Origin: UBA2638 sp046293135
GTDB lineage: Bacteria; Pseudomonadota; Alphaproteobacteria; Micavibrionales; Micavibrionaceae
Assembly: GCA_046293135.1 (NCBI GenBank)
Contig: JBKBPR010000006.1
Coordinates: 54,202-118,201 of the forward strand
Reading direction: 5' to 3'
DNA: 64,000 nt
Below the pieces are notes generated by a model. That model saw only the letters and a list, made by a program, of their open reading frames with translations. It had not been told where the DNA came from and did not search any database. A program made the position numbers and the translations under genes. This document shows, piece after piece, positions 1 through 8,679 of this stretch (positions are counted from its first letter, which is position 1; each line of letters starts with the position of its first letter).

Positions 1-336
1 CTGCTGGATCAGAGCATCTACAACTTCGGGGTTATCATGACCCGCCATCTGCTCAAGCGAGCGCAAAAGTGGCTCGATGATATGCGGTTTGTGGGCTTGT
101 GCAGAATCATTCTGATTGAATTCCTCGGCAGCCAATCTGTATGGTTCATAAAAATCGTTACCGTGCTCTTCTTCGACATATTCGGCCTTAAAGTACTGTC
201 CCGAAGACATATCGCACGCGCTCGAAAAAAGCAGCGCTATCAAACACAAAGACGCAAAAAAGGTTTTCCAAAACCCGTATGTTTTGAAATTATTCAAATC
301 GTACAAAAATTTTCCAGTGCCACGGCTTCCTGCCAC
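1..336 (-). CDS. Putative lipoprotein, 3' part cut by window edge
   Basis: The minus strand is open for 112 codons from a GTG at 334-336 to the window edge. An AAGGAGG-like Shine-Dalgarno lies six bases before this GTG, which is why I chose it. The product starts with about 20 polar and basic residues, then a hydrophobic stretch (FFASLCLIALLFSSAC) ending in a cysteine at about residue 41, as in a lipoprotein signal, although the residue three before the Cys is Ser rather than the usual Leu. After the Cys it is hydrophilic and acidic. I do not recognise the family. The overlapping plus-strand reading frame lacks a ribosome site and is judged a shadow. The C-terminus lies outside the window. 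Confidence 0.6.
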   Translation of the reverse strand, partial: MAGSRGTGKFLYDLNNFKTYGFWKTFFASLCLIALLFSSACDMSSGQYFKAEYVEEEHGNDFYEPYRLAAEEFNQNDSAQAHKPHIIEPLLRSLEQMAGHDNPEVVDALIQQ

Positions 337-517
337 AGGCCGCCTCCTTCTGGTCATAAAAAAAACAGCTTCATCAACTGCTTAAGAAAACACTATGTCA
401 TAAAAAAAACGGTAAAAAGGCCTAATCTCTACAAACCCAATTAAAAACCACAGAAAAATTGTCATTTAAAACAAACGCTATAAAGAGCAGACTTTTTACA
501 TACTCACGGCGGATACT

Positions 518-967
518 TTAATCGTCCATTTCCCAAGGAAAATCAACCCATGTATCTTGCGGAAAAGTTTTGATGTAAAAATCGCTATGCTTCGCCCCCA
601 TCGGCTTAGCGTAAAGTGTTGCAAACAAACAATTTTCCGTAAGGGGCTTCAAATATTCAAACGTCCGCCCCGTATCAACCAGATCATCGATAATCAGCGC
701 ATTTTTCAAATAAGCGGGATCGGCGTTTTTCAGAACATTCATCACATCATCTTGCGATTGGCCGTGATAGCTCTCTAGCCCTATGGTTTCAATCCGTTTG
801 ATATTGAGAGAGCGCGTCACGAGCGCCGCAGGAATCAACCCACCGCGTGTCACAGCCAGAATCTTGTCGGGGAGCGAGAAATTTTCCCGCAAACCAGCCG
901 CCAAAGCCGCGCTGTCAGACTTGATATCATCCCATGAAATTTGAATTTTGTGTATATAATCAGCCAT
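518..967 (-). CDS. gpt: Xanthine-guanine phosphoribosyltransferase
   Basis: Type I phosphoribosyltransferase of 149 residues, close to the usual 150-155 of Gpt. It transfers ribose phosphate from PRPP to guanine or xanthine in purine salvage in the cytoplasm. VTRGGLIPA (about 39-47) forms the first PRPP loop and LIIDDLVDTGRT (about 91-102) is the 13-residue PRPP motif with its paired acidic residues. The C-terminal VDFPWE (about 142-147) is typical of Gpt rather than of hypoxanthine enzymes. It starts with ATG and has no clear Shine-Dalgarno. It stands alone, divergent from the tRNA-Asn gene. Substrate preference is inferred from family resemblance. Confidence 0.85.
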   Translation of the reverse strand: MADYIHKIQISWDDIKSDSAALAAGLRENFSLPDKILAVTRGGLIPAALVTRSLNIKRIETIGLESYHGQSQDDVMNVLKNADPAYLKNALIIDDLVDTGRTFEYLKPLTENCLFATLYAKPMGAKHSDFYIKTFPQDTWVDFPWEMDD

Positions 968-992
968 AATAAGAAGAATACAGAAATTAAAA

Positions 993-1020
993 TTGACAAG
1001 TAAAGCTGATTCTGTATTTT
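993..1020 (+). promoter_or_regulatory. Sigma70-type promoter of tRNA-Asn
   Basis: A TTGACA box at 993-998 is followed after 16 bases by TATTTT at 1015-1020. The predicted start near 1027 lies about 12 bases before the mature 5' end of tRNA-Asn. The perfect -35 box and the position make this a credible stable-RNA promoter. Confidence 0.65.
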
Positions 1021-1038
1021 AGCAGGCGCATATCGTGT

Positions 1039-1113
<75 letters not shown>

Positions 1114-1151
1114 TTCTTCTTTAAACAGAAGCACCCAGAAAAAAACGCCGC

Positions 1152-2087
1152 ATGGGTCATTCGCACCACCATCATCACGGACATTCCCACAGCCATCACG
1201 GACATGGCCATTCTCATGGACACCATCATTTTGATGTATCGGAGATGAGTGAGAAAAAGCTCTGGTACGCTGTGATTGCAAATATGGGCTTGACGCTTGT
1301 GCAGGTTGTTGGCGGAATTGTTTCCGGCTCGCTGGCCTTGATCGCCGATGCGCTGCATAATTTCAGCGATGCGATGACGCTGGTGATTGCGCTGGTCGCC
1401 GTCCGCATTGGCCGCAAGCCGCCCGATCAATTTAAAACCTTCGGCTATAAACGCGCCGAAACGATTGCGGCGCTGATTAACCTCACGACACTGATTTTGC
1501 TGGGATTTTACCTGATATTCGAGGCCGTTATGCGGTTTTATGCGCCCGAGCCTATCTTGGGCTGGGTGGTGATTGCGGTCGCGGGAATTGCGCTGCTGAT
1601 TGACCTTTACACCGCCGCCCTCACCTATGCGCATTCAAAGAACAGCATGAATATGCGCGCTGCATTTTTGCACAATCTGACCGATGCCGCCGCCTCTGTC
1701 GGGGTGATCCTGTCGGGCGTTGTGATCGTGATGACGGGCTGGGTCTATGTTGATGCGATTATGACACTTCTGATTGCGGGCTATGTGCTGTGGCACGGCT
1801 TCCACGATATTCCGAAAGTCATTCACTTGCTGATGGAAGGCACACCGCACGGGATCGAGATTGCGGATGTGATCGAAGCGATGGAGGCGACGGCAAATGT
1901 GCAGAATGTTCACCATGTGCATATCTGGCAAATTGACGAGCGCCGCAACGCGCTGGAGGCGCATGTCGTGCTCAAAGACCCGCTCTTGATGGATGTTTGC
2001 AAGCGGGAAATCAAATCGATGCTGCATGAGAAATTCTCCATCGATCACTCGACTTTGGAGTTCGAAACCGAAGCCTGTGGGGATTAG
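1152..2087 (+). CDS. Cation diffusion facilitator (Zn2+/Co2+ exporter, CzcD-like)
   Basis: Inner-membrane proton/metal antiporter of 311 residues that exports zinc and similar divalent ions. Residues 3-26 are almost pure His/Gly/Ser, a metal-binding N-terminal tail common in this family. Six membrane segments follow, with the metal-site motifs DALHNFSD (66-73) on helix 2 and HNLTD (174-178) on helix 5. The C-terminal cytoplasmic ferredoxin-like domain (about 210-305) contains VHHVHIWQID. The start directly downstream of tRNA-Asn has a poor ribosome site. An in-frame ATG at 1245 preceded by CGGAG would remove the His tail, but such tails are usual in CDF proteins. Metal specificity is inferred. 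Confidence 0.9.
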   Translation: MGHSHHHHHGHSHSHHGHGHSHGHHHFDVSEMSEKKLWYAVIANMGLTLVQVVGGIVSGSLALIADALHNFSDAMTLVIALVAVRIGRKPPDQFKTFGYKRAETIAALINLTTLILLGFYLIFEAVMRFYAPEPILGWVVIAVAGIALLIDLYTAALTYAHSKNSMNMRAAFLHNLTDAAASVGVILSGVVIVMTGWVYVDAIMTLLIAGYVLWHGFHDIPKVIHLLMEGTPHGIEIADVIEAMEATANVQNVHHVHIWQIDERRNALEAHVVLKDPLLMDVCKREIKSMLHEKFSIDHSTLEFETEACGD

Positions 2088-2133
2088 TTTTTTAGTACCC
2101 TGCAACCTGTGAGCAATAGCCTCATCGCTCAAC

Positions 2134-3021
2134 CTATTTCAACAAGGCATAGCTCAAAATTTTATAGACCAGCTTGGCGGTGAGGAAGTCGCAGGCATGC
2201 AGCCCCTCACGCGGGGCAAGCTCGACCACATCGGCGCCGACAATCTGCGCGGTTTTGGAGACAAGGGCGAGAATATCCATGACCTCATCCCATTGCAGCC
2301 CGCCCGGCTCCGGCGTTCCCGTCGCGGGAATCATCGCCGCATCAAAGCCGTCAATATCAAAGGTCACATAAACCGCGCCGCTGCCGACCGCTTTGGCGAT
2401 CTGGCTGATATCCCAGCTGCGCTTGTCCTTTGCCCAGAAAATCTCGATCCTGTCGCGATTGGCCTCCAGAAACGGAATTTCACTGGCCGAGATATTGCGA
2501 ATTCCGACCGAAACCAGCCGCACATTCGGGTTATCAAGGGCGCGGCACATCGCCGCCGCATGGGAGTTGTGAAAGCCTTCATAGCCATCACGCAAATCAG
2601 CATGGGCATCAAATTGCAAAATCGTGAGCGTGTCATGGCGCTTGACGAACGGCTTGATCGCGCCGGGGGTAAGGGAATGCTCCCCGCCCAGCACCAGCGG
2701 GAATTTCCCATGCTCCAGCGCTTCCCCGACAATCTCGCCAAGCTGTTCCAGCGCCGCATCGAGATCATCACGGATAACAGGCGGCTTCATCGTCGCAATG
2801 CCATAGCGCTTGATCGCCTCGCACCAGAACACCTCGTCGAATTGCTCCAACTGCGGCGAAGCATCGATAATCGCCTGCGGCCCTTTGGACGTTCCGCCCT
2901 CATAGGATACCGACTTTTCCAGCCCGAACGGAATAATCAGCGCACGCGCCTGATCGGGCGGGCTGGCGCTCTCATCTTCGGGGGGCATAAAGGCATCTTC
3001 GGGAGGCAAATATTCAATCAT
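2134..3021 (-). CDS. speB: Agmatinase (ureohydrolase family)
   Basis: Hydrolyses agmatine to putrescine and urea in the cytoplasm. The binuclear manganese site of the arginase/agmatinase fold is intact: GGEH (about 112-115), DAHAD (138-142) and DIDGFD (222-227). The segment ATGTPEPGG (about 233-241) resembles agmatinases rather than arginases. The ATG at 3021 (295 residues) is preferred because the frame upstream reaches only a TTG at 3057 without a better ribosome site; a GTG at 3027 is also possible. It is divergent from a carboxy(nor)spermidine dehydrogenase gene, which uses putrescine-type diamines, so the pair probably serves polyamine synthesis. Guanidinobutyrase activity cannot be excluded. 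Confidence 0.88.
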   Translation of the reverse strand: MIEYLPPEDAFMPPEDESASPPDQARALIIPFGLEKSVSYEGGTSKGPQAIIDASPQLEQFDEVFWCEAIKRYGIATMKPPVIRDDLDAALEQLGEIVGEALEHGKFPLVLGGEHSLTPGAIKPFVKRHDTLTILQFDAHADLRDGYEGFHNSHAAAMCRALDNPNVRLVSVGIRNISASEIPFLEANRDRIEIFWAKDKRSWDISQIAKAVGSGAVYVTFDIDGFDAAMIPATGTPEPGGLQWDEVMDILALVSKTAQIVGADVVELAPREGLHACDFLTAKLVYKILSYALLK

Positions 3022-3105
3022 GGCCACGGATATACTTGATTTTTCAGCAATTGCCAATTACTAAATACTCTTGAAAAGAAACAACGAGCAGAATGGAGAT
3101 CGGTT

Positions 3106-4356
3106 ATGAAAGTATTGATTATCGGGGCGGGCGCGGCCGGAAGTGTTGTCGCCAAAAAATGTGCCATGAACAAGGATATTTTCACCGAGATTCATCTGGC
3201 CAGCCGTACGCTTTCAAAATGTGAAGCCATCAAGGCCGATATTAAGAAAAACTGGGGCGTTGATATTTCCGTTTACGCGCTTGATGCCGATAACGTCTCA
3301 GAAACCGCGGCGCTGATGAAAAAAATCCAGCCGAAAATGGTTATCAATATGGCGCTGCCCTATCAAGACCTCGCCATCATGGATGCGTGTCTGGAGGCTG
3401 GCGTGCATTACATGGACACCGCCAATTACGAGCCGATTGATGTGGCGAAGTTCGAATATCACTGGCAATGGGCGTATCAGGACAAGTTCAAACAGGCGGG
3501 CTTGACCGCTATTCTCGGCTGCGGCTTTGACCCCGGCCAAACCAATATCTATTGCGCCTATGCCCAGAAAAACCTGTTCGATGAAATTCATTATATCGAC
3601 ATTATCGATTGCAATGCGGGCGATCACGGCCAAGCCTTTGCGACCAATTTCAATCCCGAGATCAATCTGCGCGAGGTCACGCAGCGCGGCAAATATTGGG
3701 AAAACGGCCAGTGGATTGAAACAGAGCCTCTGGAATTCCGCAAGATGATCGATTACCCCGAAGTCGGGTCGAAGGCCTCCTACCTGCTCTACCATGAGGA
3801 GCTGGAAAGCCTTGTGCAAAACATCAAGGGCCTAAAGCGCATTCGCTTCTGGATGACCTTCGGCGATCAATATATCAAACATATGGAAGTGCTGCAAAAT
3901 GTCGGCATGACCCGCATTGACCCTGTTGTGCATAACGGGGTCGAGATTGTGCCGATCCAGTTCCTGAAAACCCTGTTGCCCGAGCCGTCCTCGCTGGCGG
4001 AGGGTTATACGGGCAAAACCTCTATCGGCTGCGTGATTACGGGGCTAAAGGACGGGCAGGAAAAAACCGTTCTGATTTACAATGTTTGCGACCATGCCCA
4101 AACCCATGCCGAAGTCGGGGCGCAGGCCGTGTCCTATACAACGGGCGTTCCGCCGGTAACGGGCGCGATTTTGTTCGCCAAGGGGCTATGGGGGCAAGAG
4201 GCAGGCGTGTGGAATGTCGAGCAATTCGACCCCGATCCGTTCATGGAAGAAGTCGCCAAGCAAGGCCTGCCGTGGCATGTCAAGGAGCTTGAGCGCGGGC
4301 TGGGCGAGTTGACCGAACGCCGCGAGGTTTATGAGAAGAAGGATAAGGCGGCTTGA
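3106..4356 (+). CDS. Carboxynorspermidine/carboxyspermidine dehydrogenase (saccharopine dehydrogenase-like)
   Basis: Protein of 416 residues of the saccharopine dehydrogenase-like group. These enzymes reductively condense L-aspartate semialdehyde with putrescine or diaminopropane to carboxy(nor)spermidine, using NADPH. The N-terminal Rossmann motif IGAGAAGSVV is at about 6-15, and the substrate domain carries GCGFDPGQTN (about 139-148). GGAG lies 8 bases before the ATG. The gene is divergent from agmatinase, which makes putrescine, supporting the polyamine role. The decarboxylase partner (NspC type) is not in the window. The stop TGA overlaps the ATG of the next gene. A true saccharopine dehydrogenase is less likely given this context. 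Confidence 0.85.
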   Translation: MKVLIIGAGAAGSVVAKKCAMNKDIFTEIHLASRTLSKCEAIKADIKKNWGVDISVYALDADNVSETAALMKKIQPKMVINMALPYQDLAIMDACLEAGVHYMDTANYEPIDVAKFEYHWQWAYQDKFKQAGLTAILGCGFDPGQTNIYCAYAQKNLFDEIHYIDIIDCNAGDHGQAFATNFNPEINLREVTQRGKYWENGQWIETEPLEFRKMIDYPEVGSKASYLLYHEELESLVQNIKGLKRIRFWMTFGDQYIKHMEVLQNVGMTRIDPVVHNGVEIVPIQFLKTLLPEPSSLAEGYTGKTSIGCVITGLKDGQEKTVLIYNVCDHAQTHAEVGAQAVSYTTGVPPVTGAILFAKGLWGQEAGVWNVEQFDPDPFMEEVAKQGLPWHVKELERGLGELTERREVYEKKDKAA

Positions 4357-4820
4357 TGCTAGGTAGAGAAACCGTACAATTTTTTGAAGTTATGGTTAAA
4401 AACCCACAGCTACAAATCATATGCGCAATTACCTCCATCGTAATTTTTTTATTATTTTATAATGAGTTTGATCTGCAATACAAAATAGCGCTAATAGCTA
4501 TTCTTGTTTTTTCAATCTCCGCGTTCATTTTTACGATTATCGAGCATATTCGTAAGAAAAAAGAGAAAATAAAAAAATGGAACAGCCTTAGCAGGGAAGA
4601 AAATCAAATCGTTATGCGTTTTATTGAGGGTGAAACCAAGACAATCGATTTCTCAAATTGTTTCAAGAATTTGCATGGCTCGATCAAGTTGCTTATTGAT
4701 AAAAAAATCTTATGTTCTGAAATAATAGAAGAAAAAGGCGGTCGATTTCATGACCCGAAAAATCATGTAAATATGCATGACGATGCCTTTGAATTTTTCA
4801 AAAGAAAATATAAAAAGTAA
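4356..4820 (+). CDS. Small membrane protein, AT-rich, possibly SieB-like
   Basis: Product of 154 residues starting at the ATG that shares its A with the stop of the upstream gene (TGATG). Two hydrophobic segments near residues 18-37 and 43-62 are followed by a highly basic stretch (IRKKKEKIKKW). A soluble C-terminal part of about 85 residues looks like a small winged-helix-type domain, with a pattern of short helices and DKKILCSEIIEEKGGRF. This layout recalls the superinfection-exclusion protein B family, but I can only suggest that. Codon use is strikingly A/T-rich compared with both neighbours, so it is probably a recent arrival translated by coupling to the polyamine gene. Confidence 0.6.
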   Translation: MLGRETVQFFEVMVKNPQLQIICAITSIVIFLLFYNEFDLQYKIALIAILVFSISAFIFTIIEHIRKKKEKIKKWNSLSREENQIVMRFIEGETKTIDFSNCFKNLHGSIKLLIDKKILCSEIIEEKGGRFHDPKNHVNMHDDAFEFFKRKYKK

Positions 4821-4821
4821 A

Positions 4822-7044
4822 TCATCGACCAGCACGAAAAACACCCATACCCCACGGGAATTTCTCACTGGCCGCTGAGCGGGTATGAGCGATTTGAACA
4901 CCGCCCTGCCCGTCAATAAAAACGCTATGCGCGCCCCTGAAATGCGTGTCGAATTTATCAATCTTGAGCGCTTTGCAGCGAATAAAAACTGGCTGTTCCG
5001 CGATCACGATATCGGCCAGAGCGCAATCCAGCGCATGGCTTTCGGGCGATTGCGAATAGGCAATGCGCTTGCCCTTCAAACTCATGTGGCAGCCCTTATC
5101 ATCGCATTCCGTGGGGTGAAGCCGCGACCATAATTTAATATCTGCCTTTTGCAGCCCCAACGCCCGCGCCCAATTTTCGGAAACAAAGCGCTCCCGCCGC
5201 AACGTATTGACCCGCAAATGATCCGCCTTATCATGCACACCGATTAATCTGCTGGTTGAAGAAATCAGAATATCGGACTGTTTTGGAATAAGAAATATAG
5301 ACGAGACGACAAATGCCATAATACAGATCATGACCCGCATATGACCCCGCAGCAAAACAAGTGCGATCAGCCCCGCGCTCATCAGTAAAAATGCCGCAAA
5401 GCTGATCGCCGGAAGGCGCAGCACCGCATAATCCAGCCCCGCAACGCTGTGCGCAACCCAGAGCACGCGCTCAACACCAAGCGCCGCGCCCTGCAAACAC
5501 AAGGCTTCCAGCCCGAGCGGCATTAGCACATAGGAGAGCACAACAAGCGGCATCACCCAAAACGCCATGATCGGGATAGCAGCGAGATTGGCCAGAATAT
5601 TATAGGTGGCAAGCTCCTGAAAGTGATACAGAGCAAAGGGCGCGGTAGCCAAACCCGCGACAATCGATGTGAGCGAAACGCCGAAGAAATAGAGCAAAAC
5701 GCGCTTTATTATGCCGGAATCATAGGCAATCCGTTTCAAAAACGGCCTAAGCGCATCATAAAACGCAACAAGCCCCGCCACCGCCGCAAAGGAAAGCTGA
5801 AAACTCGCCGTAAGCAGGCTATAAGGCGCAATTACCAACACAACCAGCGCGGCCAACGCCACCAAACGCAAGGATAGCGGCGAGCGGTCGAGAATAATCG
5901 CCGTAAAGACAATGCCCGCCATAATCATGGCACGCTGGGTCGGCACAGTCGCCCCCGCAATCAGCATATAGAAAACTCCGGCCGCGAGCGCGGCTATAGC
6001 GGCATATTTCTTGATCGGATGACGCAGGGCAAAGCCCGCAAAAAACGCCATACCGAACCGCGCAAAGAAAAACACCGTCCCGCAGACAAGCCCAATATGC
6101 AGCCCCGATATAGCGAGCAAATGCGCCAACCCCGCATGACGCAAGGCTTCGGCATCGTCATCGGCAATTCCGGCGCGTTGACCGTTCATCAAGGCGCGCA
6201 AAACGGGCGCGACCTCAGCGGGGACAGCGGCAAAAACACGGTTTGCAACGCCCGTGCGCATTTTTTGAATAGCGCTTGAGAATGCGCCTTTTGCAGGGGC
6301 AGCGCCTTCGCCCTCGCTCTCACTTTCCATGCGCTCATAAATAAACCCGACCGCGCCGATGCTTTGAAAATATAAATGCCGCCGAAAATCAAAGCCTTGC
6401 GGCATGACAGACTCGGATACAGGCATGAGCCGCGCCAGAACCTTGACCGCTTGGCCGACCTGATAGCCATGATCCGCTCTGACCCGCAAACGAACCGATT
6501 TTGGAGTCTCATGCGCCGCAAACCGTTCTATAGCCTCAACACGAATGGTAATCCTTGCGTCATAATCGGATTTAAACAGCTCAATCTCGCGGATCACGCC
6601 CTCAACCACAACAGGCCCGACGGCTTTGGAAATGACAGGGGTATGAACGCGCAAAACCTGAATATGCGCCAATAAAAACCCAAAAAGCGGCAAGATCACG
6701 ATGGCCAGTAGTAAATTGCGCAGCTCCACCCGCTCCCGCAGCAATGGAAAGGCGAGCGCAAACAGCCCGAGCGCCAGCGCCAAAAGGGTATAAAATACAA
6801 CGCTCGCGCCTTGGAAGTACGCGCCGATATTGGTGAAATAGAGGCCAATCCCCAGCGCCAAAAATACAGGGCACCACAGCAAAAAACGGCCATTTTGCAA
6901 AGCATACTGGGCGCTCAAAGCTTGCTTTGCCCGTGCATAATGCTCCGCAAAATCGCTTATGCCTGCCCTGAAATGCAACAAATGCAAGCCGCGCCCCTCC
7001 CCCTCTTGAATATCGGCCAATTTCCTGTAATCTCTACACACCAC
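4822..7044 (-). CDS. comEC: ComEC/Rec2 family DNA-uptake channel
   Basis: Polytopic inner-membrane protein of about 740 residues. ComEC carries single-stranded DNA across the membrane in natural transformation. An N-terminal ComEC-type soluble domain (about 130-250) is flanked by membrane helices. The competence core follows with the signature LAHLLAISGLHIGL (about 307-320) and around ten more helices. The C-terminal 140 residues are soluble and rich in Cys and His but lack the HxHxDH signature of the metallo-beta-lactamase nuclease domain found in Bacillus ComEC, as is usual in alphaproteobacteria. The start (two GTG codons, 7044 and 7041) has no good ribosome site. A TTG after GAGGGGC further in is an alternative. 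Activity in uptake is inferred. Confidence 0.85.
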   Translation of the reverse strand: MVCRDYRKLADIQEGEGRGLHLLHFRAGISDFAEHYARAKQALSAQYALQNGRFLLWCPVFLALGIGLYFTNIGAYFQGASVVFYTLLALALGLFALAFPLLRERVELRNLLLAIVILPLFGFLLAHIQVLRVHTPVISKAVGPVVVEGVIREIELFKSDYDARITIRVEAIERFAAHETPKSVRLRVRADHGYQVGQAVKVLARLMPVSESVMPQGFDFRRHLYFQSIGAVGFIYERMESESEGEGAAPAKGAFSSAIQKMRTGVANRVFAAVPAEVAPVLRALMNGQRAGIADDDAEALRHAGLAHLLAISGLHIGLVCGTVFFFARFGMAFFAGFALRHPIKKYAAIAALAAGVFYMLIAGATVPTQRAMIMAGIVFTAIILDRSPLSLRLVALAALVVLVIAPYSLLTASFQLSFAAVAGLVAFYDALRPFLKRIAYDSGIIKRVLLYFFGVSLTSIVAGLATAPFALYHFQELATYNILANLAAIPIMAFWVMPLVVLSYVLMPLGLEALCLQGAALGVERVLWVAHSVAGLDYAVLRLPAISFAAFLLMSAGLIALVLLRGHMRVMICIMAFVVSSIFLIPKQSDILISSTSRLIGVHDKADHLRVNTLRRERFVSENWARALGLQKADIKLWSRLHPTECDDKGCHMSLKGKRIAYSQSPESHALDCALADIVIAEQPVFIRCKALKIDKFDTHFRGAHSVFIDGQGGVQIAHTRSAASEKFPWGMGVFRAGR

Positions 7045-7094
7045 TCAATGCACAACTAAAACATGAATAGCAAACAAATCAACAGGCTTTATTG

Positions 7095-8534
7095 ATGACC
7101 GTCGTCACGCGCTTCCCCCCTTCTCCAACCGGATTTATGCATATCGGAACGGCGCGTACGGCGCTGTTTAACTGGCTTTACGCCCGCAAACATGGCGGAA
7201 AAATGCTCTTCCGTATCGAAGACACCGACCGCGCCCGCCACAATGAAGAGGCTGTCACCGCGCTTATCGAGGCGCTGAAATGGCTTAAGATTGATTATGA
7301 CGGTGAGATAGTGTCACAATTTGCCAATCGCGACCGCCATGCCGCGGTAGCGCAGGAGCTTCTGGCGAAAGGCCAGGCCTATCACTGCTATTGCAGCCCT
7401 GAGGAGCTGGATACCATGCGTGAAAAAGCCAAGGCCGAAGGCAAGCCGACCTTTTATGACCGCCGCTGGCGCGAGCCAACCCAAGCCCCGCCCGCAGGGA
7501 TTGAACCAGTGATACGGATCAAAGCGCCGCTTGACGGGTCATCTAGGGTTCATGACGCGGTTCAAGGCGATGTCACCGTCAACAATGAGCAGCTCGATGA
7601 TTTTATCATTCTGCGCTCTGACGGCACGCCGACTTATATGCTATCGGTCGTTGTCGATGACCACGATATGGGCGTAACCCACGTTATTCGCGGTGACGAT
7701 CATCTGAACAACACTTTCCGCCAGAACGTGATTTACACGGCGATGGGCTGGGATATTCCGACTTATGCGCATTTGCCGCTGATTTTAGGCCCTGACGGCA
7801 GCAAAATGTCCAAGCGGCACGGCGCAGCGAGCGTTGAGGAATATAAGGATATGGGCTATTTGCCTGCGGCTTTGCGGAATTACCTGCTGCGTCTTGGCTG
7901 GAGCCACGGCGATGATGAGATTATTTCCGATGCCGAGGCACGCGAATGGTTCACCCTTGAGGGCTGTAACAAGGCCGCCGCGCGGTTTGATTTTGCCAAG
8001 CTGGAAAACCTGAACGCGCATTATATGAAGCAGCTTAGCGCTGATGAGTTGATCGCGCTTGCCCTGCCGTTTTATCAGAAGCGCCATAATATCCAGCCCG
8101 ATGCGGCAGCGCTGGCGCGGATCAAAAGCGGCATTGCCGAGCTGCAAAACCGCGCCACGACCTTATTACAATTCACCGATGAGTCGGTGTTCTATGCCAA
8201 GAGCATCCCGTTTGACTATGACGAAAAAGCGCGAGAGCTTCTGAACGGCTCTAGCCCTGTTCTGAACGGTCTTTGCACAGGCTTTGAGGAATGCGCCGAC
8301 ACCGATTTCACGCCGGAGCGCATCAAGGATATTTGCCAGAGCGTCGCCGCTGATCTGGCCGACGGGAAAATGGGTAAGGTCGGGATGCCGCTCCGCGCCG
8401 CCATCACGGGAACAAGCGTTTCCCCCTCGATCTTTGAGGCTTGTAGCATTCTGGGCAAAGCCGAGGCATTAACGCGACTAAAAGCCGCCATTGATTGGCT
8501 CGCAAGACATGATACAATGGCGAAATCTGCTTAG
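7095..8534 (+). CDS. gltX: Glutamyl-tRNA synthetase
   Basis: Class I synthetase of 479 residues that charges tRNA-Glu in the cytoplasm. The HIGH-type motif appears as FPPSPTGFMHIGTA at about 7-20 and the KMSKS-type motif as KMSKRHG at about 237-243, the form usual in bacterial GltX. The Glu-binding region FRIEDTDRAR is at about 40-49. The ATG at 7095 follows an in-frame TTG that adds only one residue. It is divergent from comEC and lies upstream of gltA. Many alphaproteobacteria carry two GltX proteins, one acting on tRNA-Gln; this sequence alone does not tell which one this is. Confidence 0.95.
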   Translation: MTVVTRFPPSPTGFMHIGTARTALFNWLYARKHGGKMLFRIEDTDRARHNEEAVTALIEALKWLKIDYDGEIVSQFANRDRHAAVAQELLAKGQAYHCYCSPEELDTMREKAKAEGKPTFYDRRWREPTQAPPAGIEPVIRIKAPLDGSSRVHDAVQGDVTVNNEQLDDFIILRSDGTPTYMLSVVVDDHDMGVTHVIRGDDHLNNTFRQNVIYTAMGWDIPTYAHLPLILGPDGSKMSKRHGAASVEEYKDMGYLPAALRNYLLRLGWSHGDDEIISDAEAREWFTLEGCNKAAARFDFAKLENLNAHYMKQLSADELIALALPFYQKRHNIQPDAAALARIKSGIAELQNRATTLLQFTDESVFYAKSIPFDYDEKARELLNGSSPVLNGLCTGFEECADTDFTPERIKDICQSVAADLADGKMGKVGMPLRAAITGTSVSPSIFEACSILGKAEALTRLKAAIDWLARHDTMAKSA

Positions 8535-8679
8535 ATAAAGCTGAACAGGCTGCGTTTAAAAAATACGACTGCGTTTTGACCATTTTTTAACAATTCAAGG
8601 ACTATGATCGAAACGGACGCGTTTTGGTTCTAACCGTCTTTCTATTCACATTTCTGTTTTTACTGGGGATACATAATTT

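Noticed and set aside
37..444. Plus-strand open frame of 135 codons
   Set aside because: It lies opposite the lipoprotein gene, has no ribosome site and encodes a basic, Arg/Lys-rich sequence typical of an antisense shadow.
2197..3039. Plus-strand frame of 280 codons
   Set aside because: It is the reverse complement of agmatinase, which has all catalytic motifs. The plus frame has low-complexity Arg/His text.
8571..8608. Promoter for gltA built from TTGACC and TATGAT
   Set aside because: The spacer is 21 bases, too long for a sigma70 promoter; a shifted -10 matches poorly.
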